Assembly (NCBI GenBank): GCA_916610825.1
Contig: OU744450.1
Location: 21,565,838 to 21,629,837 of the forward strand
DNA from: Haliclystus octoradiatus
Lineage: Eukaryota; Cnidaria; Staurozoa; Stauromedusae; Haliclystidae
DNA length: 64,000 bases
Direction: 5' to 3'
The notes beneath the pieces were generated by a model. It saw nothing but the letters and a program-made list of their open reading frames with translations. It searched no databases and was not told the DNA's origin. Within the stretch, counting starts at the first letter, position 1. Each line of letters starts with the position of its first letter. Below are positions 1-32,200 of this stretch, piece by piece. A program made the translations under genes and the position numbers.

Positions 1-25
1 TTTCTTTGTTTTCACATTTCGTAAA

Positions 26-141
26 GAGTAACCCGCTTAAGTGCAATTTGGACAAGTGAAATTCTCGTTTATCTGAAACCTTGATTTGAAACCTTATAAA
101 CTACTTTGTGGTCTAAGTCCTTGTAAAAGAGTTTCGAATAA
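26..141. mobile_element. fragment of second pogo-like MITE family
   Basis: AACCCGCTTAAGTGCAATTT followed by GAAATTCTCGTTTATCTGAA, as in 3941-4125. It adjoins the TTCATGAAC element at 142. Confidence 0.55.
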
Positions 142-325
142 CCCCTGCGAAAAATAGTTCAGGAGTTCATAAACAGCTCATGAACAGTTCATGAATGTTA
201 AATGGCCCCAATTTTCCTGAACAGTTCATCATAACAATTCATTAAAATTTAACAGTTCATGAATAGTTCATGAAAATTTGGGGCCAATTAATGTTCATGA
301 ACTCCAGAACCGTTTTTCGCAAGGG
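142..325. mobile_element. TTCATGAAC-rich palindromic MITE, copy 1
   Basis: Ends CCCCTGCGAAAAATAGTTCA and the inverse ...CGTTTTTCGCAAGGG. The interior is built from repeats of AGTTCATGAA around AAATGGCCCCAATTTTC. No ORF. Confidence 0.8.
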
Positions 326-538
326 AATTTCTAATTCAGATAAATGCAATGAAAATGGTTGACAAATCTGACTTGTAATTAAGTCAGTCACACCTTGTAC
401 TGTATCACAATGTCTTCATCTGTAAAAACAGTCGTCATGAAAAGTTCATGAAAACTGGACCGTTTAACATTCATAAACAGTTCAACAGGTTCATGGGTAC
501 AGCTTTCAAAAGCAAAACAGGTTCTTTAAATTACGGTA

Positions 539-714
539 CAGTCAAACTTGGAATAAAGGTCACCCCTATAAAGGGACCACCTGTCTATAGTGGTCACTCT
601 TGCAATGTCTAAAATAGTATTTTCTATTGAATAAACCTGTATATAAAGGCCATCTGTCTACAGTGGTCAATTTATCTACCTCTCGTAGCAGGCTGTTATA
701 TACAGGTTTCACTG
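539..714. mobile_element. pogo/Tigger-like MITE, copy 1
   Basis: Ends CAGTCAAAC...GTTTCACTG with TA on both sides. The interior is shared with the other copies (GGTCACTCTTGCAATGTC; ATTTATCTACCTCTCGTAGC). Lies in the RAD50 intron after the zinc-hook exon. Confidence 0.85.
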
Positions 715-726
715 TAATAGACATAC

Positions 727-19757
<19,031 letters not shown>

Positions 19758-19880
19758 TTTGAATTCAATATACCGTAAAGGAAAGGCAAATTCCTGAGAC
19801 AACAAATATTAACTGAATCAGAAAGTAACTTCATACTCATAAGGGATAAGTAGACAAATTTGAAGCATTGTACAAGGACT

Positions 19881-19947
19881 GAATGGTCTAGTGATCGTAT
19901 CACACTGAACTCTGCACTGCAGAGATGCAGGTTCAATCCCCACTCTC
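19881..19947 (+). repeat. tRNA-like segment (SINE head)
   Basis: GAATGGTCTAGTGATCGTAT and, 30 bp later, GCAGGTTCAATCCCC match internal pol III promoter boxes A and B. The anticodon stem ACTCTGCACTGCAGAG is irregular. It lies about 125 bp upstream of the RAD50 start codon. Confidence 0.5.
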
Positions 19948-21225
19948 CCCCAACTATTATTATTCCTTTTTCGGATTGCACAGTACTATTTATGTTGCCT
20001 GCTTTTCATACTTGAAAACCTTCCATGCAAATTTCAAGTCAAATCAAACATTTTCTTATTGTAGGCTATTTCTACAAATATCATTGATTGATTCTGATGC
20101 ATATGAAATCTAGTGATGTTGACATTTTGATAACTTTGTTAAGACTATGGTGAATGGCGCAGGCACATTTACAATTTTCGCTTTTTGCTTTTTTCGCGGG
20201 GGGACAGTCTTTTTTTAAATGATTGTGAATACAAAGCAAAGTTGCTTTATTCTAATAATATAGGGGTTGAAAGGGTTTCTGACAAAAAATACGAGCAGCA
20301 AGAGAGATTATGTAAATAATACGATGAGGGTGGCCCTGCTGTACTCTAGCTTGTTGTGCGCGAGTGATGTATTCCTGAGCATTCTTTCTAAATTGATACT
20401 GAACCTTCTAAAAAACTCATCCGCACTAAGCGCTACAAGCTACAATGCAGTCAAGGCAAACTGGGTGAAAACCAAAACACAGCATGTAAGACAAAGTTTG
20501 TTTATGAGAGGACTACCGATGTACTGCATAGTGCACTTGTTTAGTCTTGACCTACATGACCTGGGTCTAAATTTGAGTAAATTGTAGCTGCATTTAGCCA
20601 GTCTGCAGAGTAGGTAGCCTACGGCTATCCAAGATAATATTTTCATCACCTCAAGCAGCCCGCAAAATTTATTTTTAGGGAACCCTATTACAACTATTTA
20701 TCTATAGAATACTGTTATTGAACCCTCGAAGAAGGCAAACAGATGCTAAAGAGCCTGCGCCCCTCGTGCAAATATTCTGTGGCTGCCCAGAAAAGTTGGT
20801 AACCAACCAGTTTGCAGAGAAGGACACTTTTCGATGAGATATTGGGGGCAGCAAAAATAATTTCACCTGCAGGCGCTTTAACGGATTTTTGCCTTCTCCG
20901 CGGGCAAAAAATCAATATTCTTATTCTGTAGATAAATAGTAGCAATAGGGTTCCCGGAAGAAATTTTCGGGGTGTCTCTGTGTTAACCATACTCTGCAGC
21001 AGACCCAGTTTGCAGAGAAGGGCGCTTTTCAACGAGATCCCAGGGGCGGCCACGTAATATTTGCCTGCGAGCACGGGCGCTTTAACAAATTTTTGCCTTC
21101 TCCAGACTTTCCAACTTGAAATTTGAAAAATAGTGAGATTTTTGAAATTCCGTATTTTGGGGATATAATATAGGGGCCGCGCCATAGGGATGGCCCAATT
21201 CTAGAGGGTTTGGGGTGATTTTAAA

Positions 21226-21600
21226 GGGGTGATTAGCTCAGTTGGCAGAGCAACCGAACTTCAGATCGTATCATATCTGATCGACTGTGGTTCAAATCCC
21301 CCTCAGGTCAACTCAGCCTTAACTTTATCTGAAACATCAAATGAGTACCATCTAAGGATGGCGGATGGAATGGTTCAGAAGGAATTGCATTGTGAGTAGC
21401 TGCGGCGCATCGTTGCGCATTGACAATCAAGGCCTATCTGCCATGAAATCTGTTGAAATTGATCTGCAGTGTCGCGGCTGAGATCTAAGGAGCGTTTAAC
21501 ATCATTGCTCTTAGCGAAAAGAGCCACTTCTCTAGAAATAGAGGAGTGGTACGGGTGCCTTCGGTAGGGCGACACCGTCCATATTACTTTTGGGGCATGC
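21226..21600 (+). repeat. SINE-like element with tRNA-derived head
   Basis: TTAGCTCAGTTGGCAGAGCA (box A) and GTGGTTCAAATCCCC (box B) are separated by about 35 bp, too far for a normal tRNA. The body to about 21600 is more GC-rich than its surroundings and has an AT-poor core (GCTGCGGCGCATCG). End not defined. Confidence 0.5.
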
Positions 21601-23213
21601 ATTTCGTCTTGGATTCAAAATGGCTTAAAACAAAAATTTACGACAACATTTTTGATAATGTTGACACTTGAAAACATAAAAGCAGGTCAGAAACAACAGC
21701 GTAGAATAATCCAACAGAGAATAAATTAATATGTTGAACAGTAATTAGATTATCGAAGAATTTATACACAGAAAGTAGGGACATTTTCTTAAGATTGGAT
21801 TTTGCCGTGAGAAAGTGAGAAAAACCGTCAGACCGTGAGAATCAGTGTAAAAGCGTGAGACTCACGGCGGTATCCAGTTAAACCGTACTCAGATTACATC
21901 CGTCCACGTTTTTACTGCACTGTTATTGATGAAAATGTTGATGTACCAATTGTTTTTAGACTCTATTGAAGCTTAGGACTTTTAGTTTATGCATCAGTAA
22001 GGGTGTTATTGTGAATGAATTGATAAATAGAATATTTTTATCTGTGAAAAAAGGAGTAATTCTGGTAGCAAATACCGAAGGTTTTCAAGCTTTGATAGAG
22101 TCTCGTACTTGGAAGTTTCTCATCCTTTGATGGAATTATAAAATTTAAAATGTTCAAAATAGTTTCTGGATTTGTTTATATTGCCATGAAGGATGATTAG
22201 AAAAAACTTATGTTACATTACTTAGTTAAATTACTTTTAAAAACTTGACTCAGCTGCGAGCTGAAAGCGTGGACGCTTCACACTGAGTACGGATTAACTG
22301 GTAACCCTCACGGCAGAGCCGTGAGACTTGGAAAGTCTGCTTCTCTGTGGACGAAAAATCAATATTCCACAGAAAATGGTTGTAATAAGGCTTCCGGGAA
22401 AAAATTTTACGGGGGCGGCTCTGCCGTATTCTGCAAACTGGCAGCAGACTGGGTAACTGACATTATAATGTGATGATATTACTGTATATATTGATTTCAT
22501 GGTCGGCTTCCTTCAGGGTTCTAGGACTGTAGGTTATACTATACAGCTATATAGCTATAGGCTAGCCGAAGTCCCTCCTGGCAGCTGATTCATTGACCAT
22601 CTTACCTTAGTACTACGTAACTACTAGTAAGTAGCTATAGTAGTAGAGTAGCCTAGGCCTATTTTTCTCCCTTTTTATTTACTTTTAGTTTGTTAAGTGC
22701 TCTGCAGCCAGCAGCTCTTTCTTACCTCAAGTTTTCTTTATATATTTAGCCTTGTTTCTTCGTAAAGCCACTATGTGCCCACAAAAGAAAAAACAGAGCT
22801 TCCACAGTAGTATTAACACGGATGACGAGTCCACGAGATGAGGCGAGTTCGAGCTGGAATATTTGGAATTTATGTTGATCTTCGTGCCATGCCAGAATGG
22901 CCTCTTGTGGGAGAAATGCTTTCCCGCCAATCCTTCAGAAACTAACCTGTGGGCAGACTAACTTTTCTTCAATAATGTCATTTGAAAATTTTATTCAGGC
23001 ACATTTCAATCTAACCGAGGCTCATTTCCATAATTGGTTCGTTTTACATAGGGATCATTATGAACTTTAAAACTTGATTGAAGAAAATTAGAAAAAGTTG
23101 ATTTTCGGAACGTATTTTGTTTTGGTAAAGTTCTTTGATTGGATTGGCTCTACTTTATGGATAATATAGATCTATACTTTATTATCAACATTTAAACATC
23201 GTCTAATTTCAAG

Positions 23214-26200
23214 ATGGCACCAAATCATACAGTAGTAGATATCAGAGCATTGATATTGTCAGATTGTCAAAATTCATTAGAAGAAAAAATGATTGGTTTG
23301 AAACAAGATTTAAATGTTATCAAAACTCAAGGTGGAACAATTAACCTGAGTGAAACTGACATAAATGATTTATTTCTACTTAGAAAAGGTAAATCATGGA
23401 TGAATGATCAACAAAAAAATGATTTTATTGATTATCTTGGGGAGATATTATTGATAACTGAAGGTTCTTCAGTTTTATGTTTTGGATATAATGAAATAAA
23501 TCAAATTTTACTTGAAGATGAATCAGCTGCATCAATGATGCTATTTAAAATCTTATGTCATTACGTAGAAGATCATAAAGTTGTTGATTATTTATTAAGC
23601 AATAATATTATGTTTAGTAACATCACTCAAGCAATTGGATCAAAACATTTAGGTGTTGTTCGTCTTCATTCTGAACTCTTTGTTAAGATTTCCAAACTGT
23701 ATCAGAAAGATATTATATTTCAAAACCAATCAATTGAAGATTTATTAAAGGCATCATCAATTATTAATTTTAGAGTATATGATCTTGCTGTTAAAATTTG
23801 TGAAGAAGAACCGTCTCTTGTTAATGTTGCTATTGACAACACTGTGTTATTAAACTCTTTAATATCAGAAATGCAAAGCAATGATATATTAGTCCAATTG
23901 AATTGCATTGAAATCTTATCACGATTTTCAATCATACCAAACAAAGCAGCAATGAATTTCCTTGAAGATAATCAGATCATTGCATCATTTGAAAAGACTA
24001 TCATGAATATTCTGAATGGAGATCTACTCTTAAGACCACTTCTACCCGGTTAGTATGTATTGTATGCCAAAGCTGCCATTTATTTACAAAGTTGGGACCC
24101 TCTTTTGTGTGCCGCTCTTGACCCCATTGGACAGTTGCCAGTCACATGATTTCGTGGATTTCGCCATCTTCATTCTGTCATACCCTGAATTTGAAAATCA
24201 TATCATGAATTCGAAAAGGGTTTGTTCAAAAGCAAAATTCGTTTTCAATGGAACGAAAATGGCGATTGTTGAGCCTCAAAATGTGTGTGTCCCAACTCTT
24301 ATAAATAGATGGCTCTGGTTGCAGGCCTATGTGCCTGTGCTGTGTCCTTGTCAGATCAGAGGTTGGAGGCTGACTTGACAAGACTTCTATGACGATCTTG
24401 ATATATTTGTAAGTAAGACTTTTGTCTTTTTCTAATTCCATTGTTTTCAAATACTGAGGAAATGCATCAAACCATGCGAGATGACGTAAAATATTTTGAA
24501 GCTGTCCAAGGGGTCGACTACATTCCAAAATTAATTTTCGCAAACATTTCATTTAAGATACTATGCCATCGAAAACCCCGCATTGTGATTTTGGACACTT
24601 CATTAACACGGTCATCAATTAAAGCGTTAGAGCTGTCAACAGCATTCTAACTAGAATATCTTATCTTTTTTTCCAAAACAACTGGTTCTTGCAATTTGTT
24701 GATCTACCAAATTTTATTCTTGCCGTCAGTGTTTGGTCAGTTTGATCATAGATAAACCCATTGTTAGAAGGAATTTGTAACATATTAAAAGATATTCATT
24801 TTTTTTATTGTCAATAATTTTACTCCACATCAGCTCCCGACTATTTTATCTGTCGAAGACATAAAAAGTATGAAAATAATGCAATAAGCCAAGCCAGCGT
24901 TGGTCAGAATCATCACTTAGCAAAGGACACAAGATTTTAGCTGTTCAGATTAAGCCAGACTTGGGCCAGTCAATGTTAGCTGAAGAAAATGCTATATCGA
25001 TAATTGTATTTGAGCGACTCATACGTAATGCGAACAACAAGTATAATCATTCGGAAACATAAATAATGATAAGAAATGAGTTTTATCAAGCGACCATTCC
25101 AGGACTCAAACTAGGATGATTCGCACCACAAGTAGATACTAAAAGCACTGCGCCACCTCCGATGAAAGTTTGTGAAACAAAAAAGGTATTTAAACATCAA
25201 CAAACTCAAACACATGGAAAAATCGCTTTCTTGTTGTAATAAGGAATTTACCTTGAGTAATTAACGCAAATACCCACTGTGATCTAGTGTTGAGCCTCGT
25301 TTACGATATAAAATTCTACTCAATTACCTTTGATCTAGACTTAACCTATATGCAAGGGCAGCAAGGGCTCCTGTCCTTGAGGCAGAGGGTTTAAGGGGCA
25401 TAGGATACCTTTTTGAATATTTGTCATAAACTGTTACTTAATACCAGTACAAACAATCCAATTTTGTTAATTCTTAATACCAATAGTGGAAATGAAACCA
25501 GCATAATTATTACAATACTATTGACATTGTTTCATTGTCCTTGAAATCAATAGGTATACTGAGCAGGATTGGTTATTTAGGAGATGCTTAATTGAATAGA
25601 AATTGATTGTAATTATTATTACGGATTGGAGAAGAACAAATATAATTAGATGTTATACTTACCGCAATATGTATAACATTATGTCGTTCGTTTATTTTAG
25701 CATTTGATTACCGGTATCATGATTAACTTTTGCGTTTGTATATATTTCGTTCTTCTTCGCTTTACATTTGTTTGGCATCCAGTTGGCAATCTGAGGCACT
25801 TTGAATCATCAATCAAATATTTTAAGAGATGCAGCTTTACGATATCTTGATGACAATCAGTACTGGATTAACTCATAGGCAGACTAAGGGGATGTCATAT
25901 CGAGCGCTGATTTTTTTTATTTAAGTATTTTTGTAATATATTATTATTATTAATTGCTTTTTAGCTAGTTGTTCAACTTTTATTTGTTTGATTCAACTTT
26001 TTACTAGCTCCTGTGTAGGCGCGTAGGGTTGGCGTGCATCTGTTCAGAAATTGTTTGGGAAGGTTCAGGAGGGTTTGTAAACTGTTTATTCATGAATAGT
26101 TCATGAACAGTACATGAAAAGTTCATGAAAATTGAGGCCATTTATCATCAAGCTATCAACATGTGTCATTGATTGTTTCATTGACTAAAGTACGTCATAC

Positions 26201-29200
26201 GACATTGTGAAACAGTGTATGAGTTCATTAACAGTTAATGGACGTTTCTTGAAAGGTTCATGAACGTAAAATTGCTCAAATTTTTATTGACACTTTATTA
26301 TGAACTGTTTGTGAATTGTTCATTTATAGTTGAGCAATTTCACGTTCATGAACTCATGAACGTTTTTCATGAACGGTATGTGGTCTAATTATCCATTGTT
26401 GATTGTCAGTTACAGAATCCAATTGTTCATGAACGGCATGTGAAGTTTAGACTGTATATAATCAAACACATACGGAAAATATGATCAGTTTAGAAATAAG
26501 ATTTATATTTATAACAGTCGAACATAAAAGATAAGTCAATATTGTACCATTTGCTTTCCATGAATAGTTTTTTCAAATTTCTAACTGTGAATTCTTTTAG
26601 TGTATCAGAGACTTCAAAACGTGTTTCCGACTTTGTATATTTCTTTATATGCCCGGGGGGTATACTTTGGTATACGGGGACGTTCAAATATTGAAGGGTA
26701 CCTTTTTCAAAATCCGGAAAAAAATTTTAGGGTAGGGCCTATGCCTTTACCAGAAAATGTTTATAGTAAAAAATCTTCTACATAAATTTAATTCAAGCTG
26801 ATATACATGTAATATATGAGGAAGAAGGACGAAACATTTTTTGTAGTAGCATCCCCCCGAACCCCCCTACGAAAAGTGCCTTCCGCACGTCGTATAGTCC
26901 TATCGAAATTAGTTCACCCGCCCCAAAAACTGAAAAAGTCACGAGCCGCCACTGTATAAAACTGTAGAATAATGATAGGATCACGTTTATCCTCTTCCAG
27001 TAAAATAAAATTCGGGAACAAAAGTGTAGATCTATACAGTTAGTCTGCATGAACAGTATAATTTGAAAATGGCGATCCGAAGAGTTTCCTTTACAAGCAT
27101 TTGATTCAGAGACAGAATCATCTTCATCATTTTTGGCCATCGTGTTGCGCTTTTTTGTTTGGAAAGAGAACGGAGTTGATTGCAAAACTTGTTATTGACG
27201 AGGTGGCGAAGGGGATAATCGGCAAAGATCACAGACAAAAATGACAACTTTCACAATCACAATTGCAAAATTTGCAAAATCAAGGACAAACACGGAGAGA
27301 AATAACCGATGGTATGAATCGTGAAACCCAGAACTGGCAACAGGATTTCACCCACAATGGGCTAACTCTCCCTATAAGGGGCTATTACAGTGAATAACAT
27401 TTCTCCTTCCGTGAATTTTTCCCAACAAAGGGGCTAAGTACCCCCCTTGGAGAGATGAAGTCCCCTCTGGTGCAACCACTGCATTAAGGGTATAGAAATG
27501 TAGTTAATAGGTCACATTATGGGAACTTCAATGTGCTGTCCCTCTTTCGTTTACCATATTCGCTACTTGAGAAGACCACAAATCACGGTCATACATTGAC
27601 AAAGGATGTTGGTAAAAACGATATTAGCAACTACCTCTTCAAAACAATAATATGAATGACTTGAAAACAGTGGGGAAAGTAAGTTTTGATTGAGAAAATC
27701 ATTTGCAAATGTAAGAGTTAATTTTATACATGCCCCATTTATGTTTTAGCCTCATTTGTAATTCATCACTTCTTGAGTTTTTAAGCAAGCAGATTTTCGT
27801 AGGCTTTTGCTTGTGCAGCATGTGTCTCATTTCAGTCTTCATACTCTTCGTTTTTAATCTGTTCTTACAGCAAATCTTTTGCTTTTTGAAAAACAATTGA
27901 AAAATATCACCCAATGATAAAATAAGCTGAATTAAATTGAACGACATAAATTGAGAACAAAAGTATATAATTCTCTCAAGTCTTTTAGAAACTATCAGGT
28001 ATGAATATATGCTAGAAAACTGCAATTTGAATTCGTCAATACCGAAGTCCAGCTGTAAATTCCCTTGTTATCGTAAAAAGCTTAGAAATTATGTGAATGA
28101 TTTTGAATGTAAAAAATTACCCATGATGTAACATTTTGTGGCTGTAATAGGGAAATATTATAAAGTTTAGTATCTTTAAAAATATATTCTCAAATATTTT
28201 TCAAAATATTGAAACCTACCCTTTAATGTTTGAACGTCCCCGCCTATACCAAAAGTATAGAAGTTACCCCTCCCCCCCCCCCCCCGATTTATAATCGCTT
28301 TGATATACTGCATACAGTCAAACCTGTTATAACGGTCACCTCTATAAAGCGGCCACCTGTCTATAGTGGTCACTTTTGCAATGTATAAAATAGTATTTTC
28401 TATTGAATCAAACCTGTCTATAAAGGCCACCTGTCTATAGTGGTCAAATTATCTACCTCTCGTAGCTGGCTGTTATATACAGGTTTCAATGGAGCAATTT
28501 GTTTCTTGTACTAAATATTACGTTTAGTTCTAAATTCTTTATTATTGGATCGCGATCTTAAACAAAAATGAAATAATCTCAATCCTTTTTATATTTAAGG
28601 TATCATTAAATGCTTGGGCTTGGCGACTACCTCAAATTTGGACCGTCTTCCTGCCTATCCAAGTTTCATCAATGCGTTATTCTCAATTATTCATGAAAAG
28701 GAGATGAATACCATATCGATTGCATTTGAAACACTTTGTTTAATAACATCATCAGATGATGGACTACAATTCCTTTACAATCGATCAGATAATCAGCTGT
28801 CTGATAATTTTCGTATAGCTGGTGAATGTATTAAAGATATTAGTGATGAAAATGTTCGATGTCGTTTGATTGATGCCTTGTCAATCACATTCAATAGAAA
28901 AACAACTGATAATTCAAAATTAAAAGACACTGTTCTACGTGAAATGTACACTGCAATTGATCGTGAACCAATGAAAACGATGTTATCGTTAGCAAGACAA
29001 CCTTTTCTTAGAATCAAATTGTCGGCTTTGGCTTTGATATCTTCATTGATGAAGTATGATTGGGCCGTAGAAGACTCGATAGATTGTGCAGGTATGATTA
29101 ATATGATGATAATTCACAATAACATAGATAAGATAGACGCAATCGGATGTCAAACAAGGGTCCAACATGTACTAAACTTTTCTTGAAAGAAAATCGCAAT

Positions 29201-32200
29201 ACTTGATTTAAATGGGCAAAAATGACCGATGGGCTCGCCTCTACGCGCTTAGAGTCATGTGCGTCTTCGTCGTTTGTATTGGTTCTGTGCCTGGAACCAT
29301 GCTGAACTTGAAATTTGGAGCCATGCTAATTCAAGTTGAACTTGTATTGACCGCCAGTCAATACCCTGGGTCAATGTTAGGCTACTCCTTTAAAAGTTAT
29401 CGTAACAGTGTTTATTGTTTTAAGAATTTCCTCTTTCTCAATCAAATAGGAATCTCAAATTCAAGAATTTCATCCTTGATTTTAATATTTTGTTCTTAAT
29501 ATAAGAATATAATTTTTGTTTTACGAAACTGTTTTTTTTTCAAGAAAAATAACATTTCAACCCTTTGGGTTAGTTTTTGTGAAATTTTCTTCGAATTTGC
29601 ATTGCATGTTGAACCTTGTTGCTTGTATATATGTTGAAAAAGCCATATAACATGTGGAAAACACTCTATTACAACCCTTTACATGTTGGGGGTAAATACA
29701 ATATTGAACAATTCAGAATCTCGCTCATTTGATTTGATTCCTGAACTACAGTCTGGGTCCAATAAAACGTTTTTCCTTTCAGGATTCTAATTTTTTCTTC
29801 CCAAACTTTTTTGGGTGATTAATTCATTTAAATCTTTTTAAAGCTTTTATTTTAGGGATTATTGTCAATTTTTTACTGTAATAAAACTTTAAACAAATGC
29901 AATTCTTCCTTTTTATCTTCTAAAGAAGCAAAAGCAAATTACAGTCAAGCCTGTTATAACGGTCACCTCTATACAGCGGCCACCTGTCTGTAGTGGTAAC
30001 TCTTGCAATGTCTAAAATGGTATTTTCTATTGATATGTGAACCTGTCTATAGTGGTCAATTTATCAACCTCTCGTAGTTGTTCGTTATATTCAGGTTTCA
30101 CTGTATTTGTCTTCTGCTTATAAAACTTTAATACAACTCTTCTTCTTCTTCAGCATTAATCACCATCTTCAACAGATTGAAGATTACGGTGATAAAATAA
30201 ACAATCAAACTTTGAATAATAATGAATGAATAAATAAATAATGAATAACTTATAAAATTAATAAAAACATTTTCAAAACTAAATAAAAAAAAATTGAAAA
30301 AATTGTGTAGCCGGTAAGGTCGTTAAAATGAATATTATAAAAGTTACTGGGATAAATAAATTTGTAAACGTTTTTTAAATGTTTATAGTGATGGTGCGGT
30401 TACAAGTTCTTCAGAAAGAGTATTCCATTCTTTGATTGTTCTCGCCACTATTTTCTTCCTTCCTTCTGAATTTGTGCTAGCATTCCTGGACTCTCAGTCC
30501 CCTAACTACAGTACCTATCTTATTATAACATTGGTTTAATCTGTAAAAACGCCACCTCAATACCATAAAATGGTCTTTATCATATCAGTTTAAATGTGAA
30601 CGATTTTGATAAGATTTTGTCAAATTAGTTATTTACACGTATCATTGTTTTGGTATTTCATTTCTATGGTAATCGAACATAACAAAATTGAAACTGATGT
30701 CCATTGATCATTACGGTAAACATTCAAAAGTATTTATTTTCAGGCTGGTTTTCTTGAGTCATCATCATCAAAATGTTTCCTCAAGCTTTATTTTATGCTA
30801 TTAAAAATGAATAACGATCAAGTACTTGTTTCTAATGTTTCATATGGTTTCATCAGTACTTTTCTCAGTGGACAAAGAACTGACTTCACCATAATTTCAT
30901 GGCTAAGTGAAGATGAATTTGACGTGTAGAAAACATCTGTGTATTTTTATTTAAAAAATAATAATAAAAACTACAAATTAATAAACAATATTTTGAAGTA
31001 CACTATAGAACTACTCTTTATTACTGATAGGGTTTGATAAAATGAGGGTATTCCGTGACTCAGTCCCGGAAGCGATTTGACAAACTGGTAGACGTTGAGA
31101 CCACCTACGCGCGCATGTGCCGTAACATACAATCACGGCATTTGATATGTTGCGGCACATGCGCGCGTAGGTGGTTCCAAATGGTGGTTCCAACGTCTAT
31201 CATTTTGTCAAATCGCGTCTCCGGAAGGCTAGCACGTATTCAGAAGGAAGGATGGGAAAATCTCTGTATACAAGTTTTTCCAGTCAGAAGAACAATGATT
31301 TGCATTCTTTTCTTTGGAAGATGAATAAAAATGTGCCGTTTTATTATATTTTTATGACAATATCCTCTACTATTTCCAGCTATGAAAAACGTTCATATCA
31401 TGTAATAACCTGAAAGTTCTTAAAAGCAAACATTTGAATCCCGGAAGGAAAAATATTTCATCCGACTTTGATAACAGATACTTACAGATAAAACTCTTTG
31501 TCTATCAGAAGTAATAATTGTTTTATAATGATTTAAAAGATTACTTGAAAATATGTTTATCTAGTGGATTTGCAATGGGACATCAATCACATTCATACAT
31601 GTATCTCTTGAATAAATCGAAACACAATTTCATAATCTTTTCAATTAGAAAGTTTTCAACATGTAAGCTTTTATTATAAGATAGAGTATGGTGTAATTAT
31701 CAATCATTACAGCATTCCTAAATTGATTTTGAAATTTCTAGAAAGTTCAGAATATATTTCTTACATGTTTTGAAGATATTTAACACCGACACATTTGGTA
31801 AACTCTCTTGCTGTAACTCCTCACATGTCAGTGTCGCTCACACGCCAGTTCAATTAAACAAAAAGTAGCATTTACAGAAAATTTGGAACTTCTTTGGGTA
31901 CTTCACTTTTTCTAAGGTATAACCTTGAATATTTTAACGTCCCTTGCACCAAAAGTATAAAATTAGCTCCCAGCGGTGTATATGCATTGCACATTGCCAA
32001 CGCAGAATTTTCTTTGATTACCATATTATATACCTATAGGGCCAGAAATGTTCCTGTCTCAATAAAGACCCGTTAAAAATTTCTGTGATATTTTGGCAGG
32101 AAATACCAACGATAGTTATTATGATCCCAGGAGGGTGGAAGGGGGATCTAATGAATCCCTATAGTCTAGGCTCCGTTATAGTGAATCCTTATAGTCTAGA

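Larger units (their letters stand above)
1..726. other. RAD50 intron after the zinc-hook exon, incomplete
   Basis: No coding sequence seen. It holds a second-family pogo fragment (26-141), a TTCATGAAC MITE (142-325), TTCATGAA fragments (435-500) and a pogo-like MITE (539-714), i.e. almost entirely transposon-derived. Confidence 0.8.
19758..23213. other. RAD50-PSMD5 divergent intergenic region
   Basis: Should contain both promoters. Positions 20640-21180 and 22310-22450 carry a repeat that recurs in part (AATCAATATTC; GGCTTCCGGGAAAAAATTTT; CTGCAAACTGGCAGCAGACT). SINE-like pieces are at 19881 and 21226. No CpG-island-like stretch and no convincing core promoter motif seen near either gene. Confidence 0.6.
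24318..28599. other. PSMD5 intron 1 remainder
   Basis: Contains the degenerate TTCATGAAC element, a repeat with GGGACGTTCAAATATTGAAG (26640-26740) recurring inverted near 28210-28275, a run of 15 C at about 28266, and pogo-like copy 5. No gene. Confidence 0.65.

Noticed and set aside
20715..21185. 156-codon ORF on the minus strand
   Set aside because: The region is repeat-derived (recurs in part at 22310-22450); no recognisable protein and internal repetition in the translation.
31055..31324. 89-codon ORF on the plus strand
   Set aside because: It runs through the palindrome at 31072-31216; the translation repeats TTYARMCRN on both arms.
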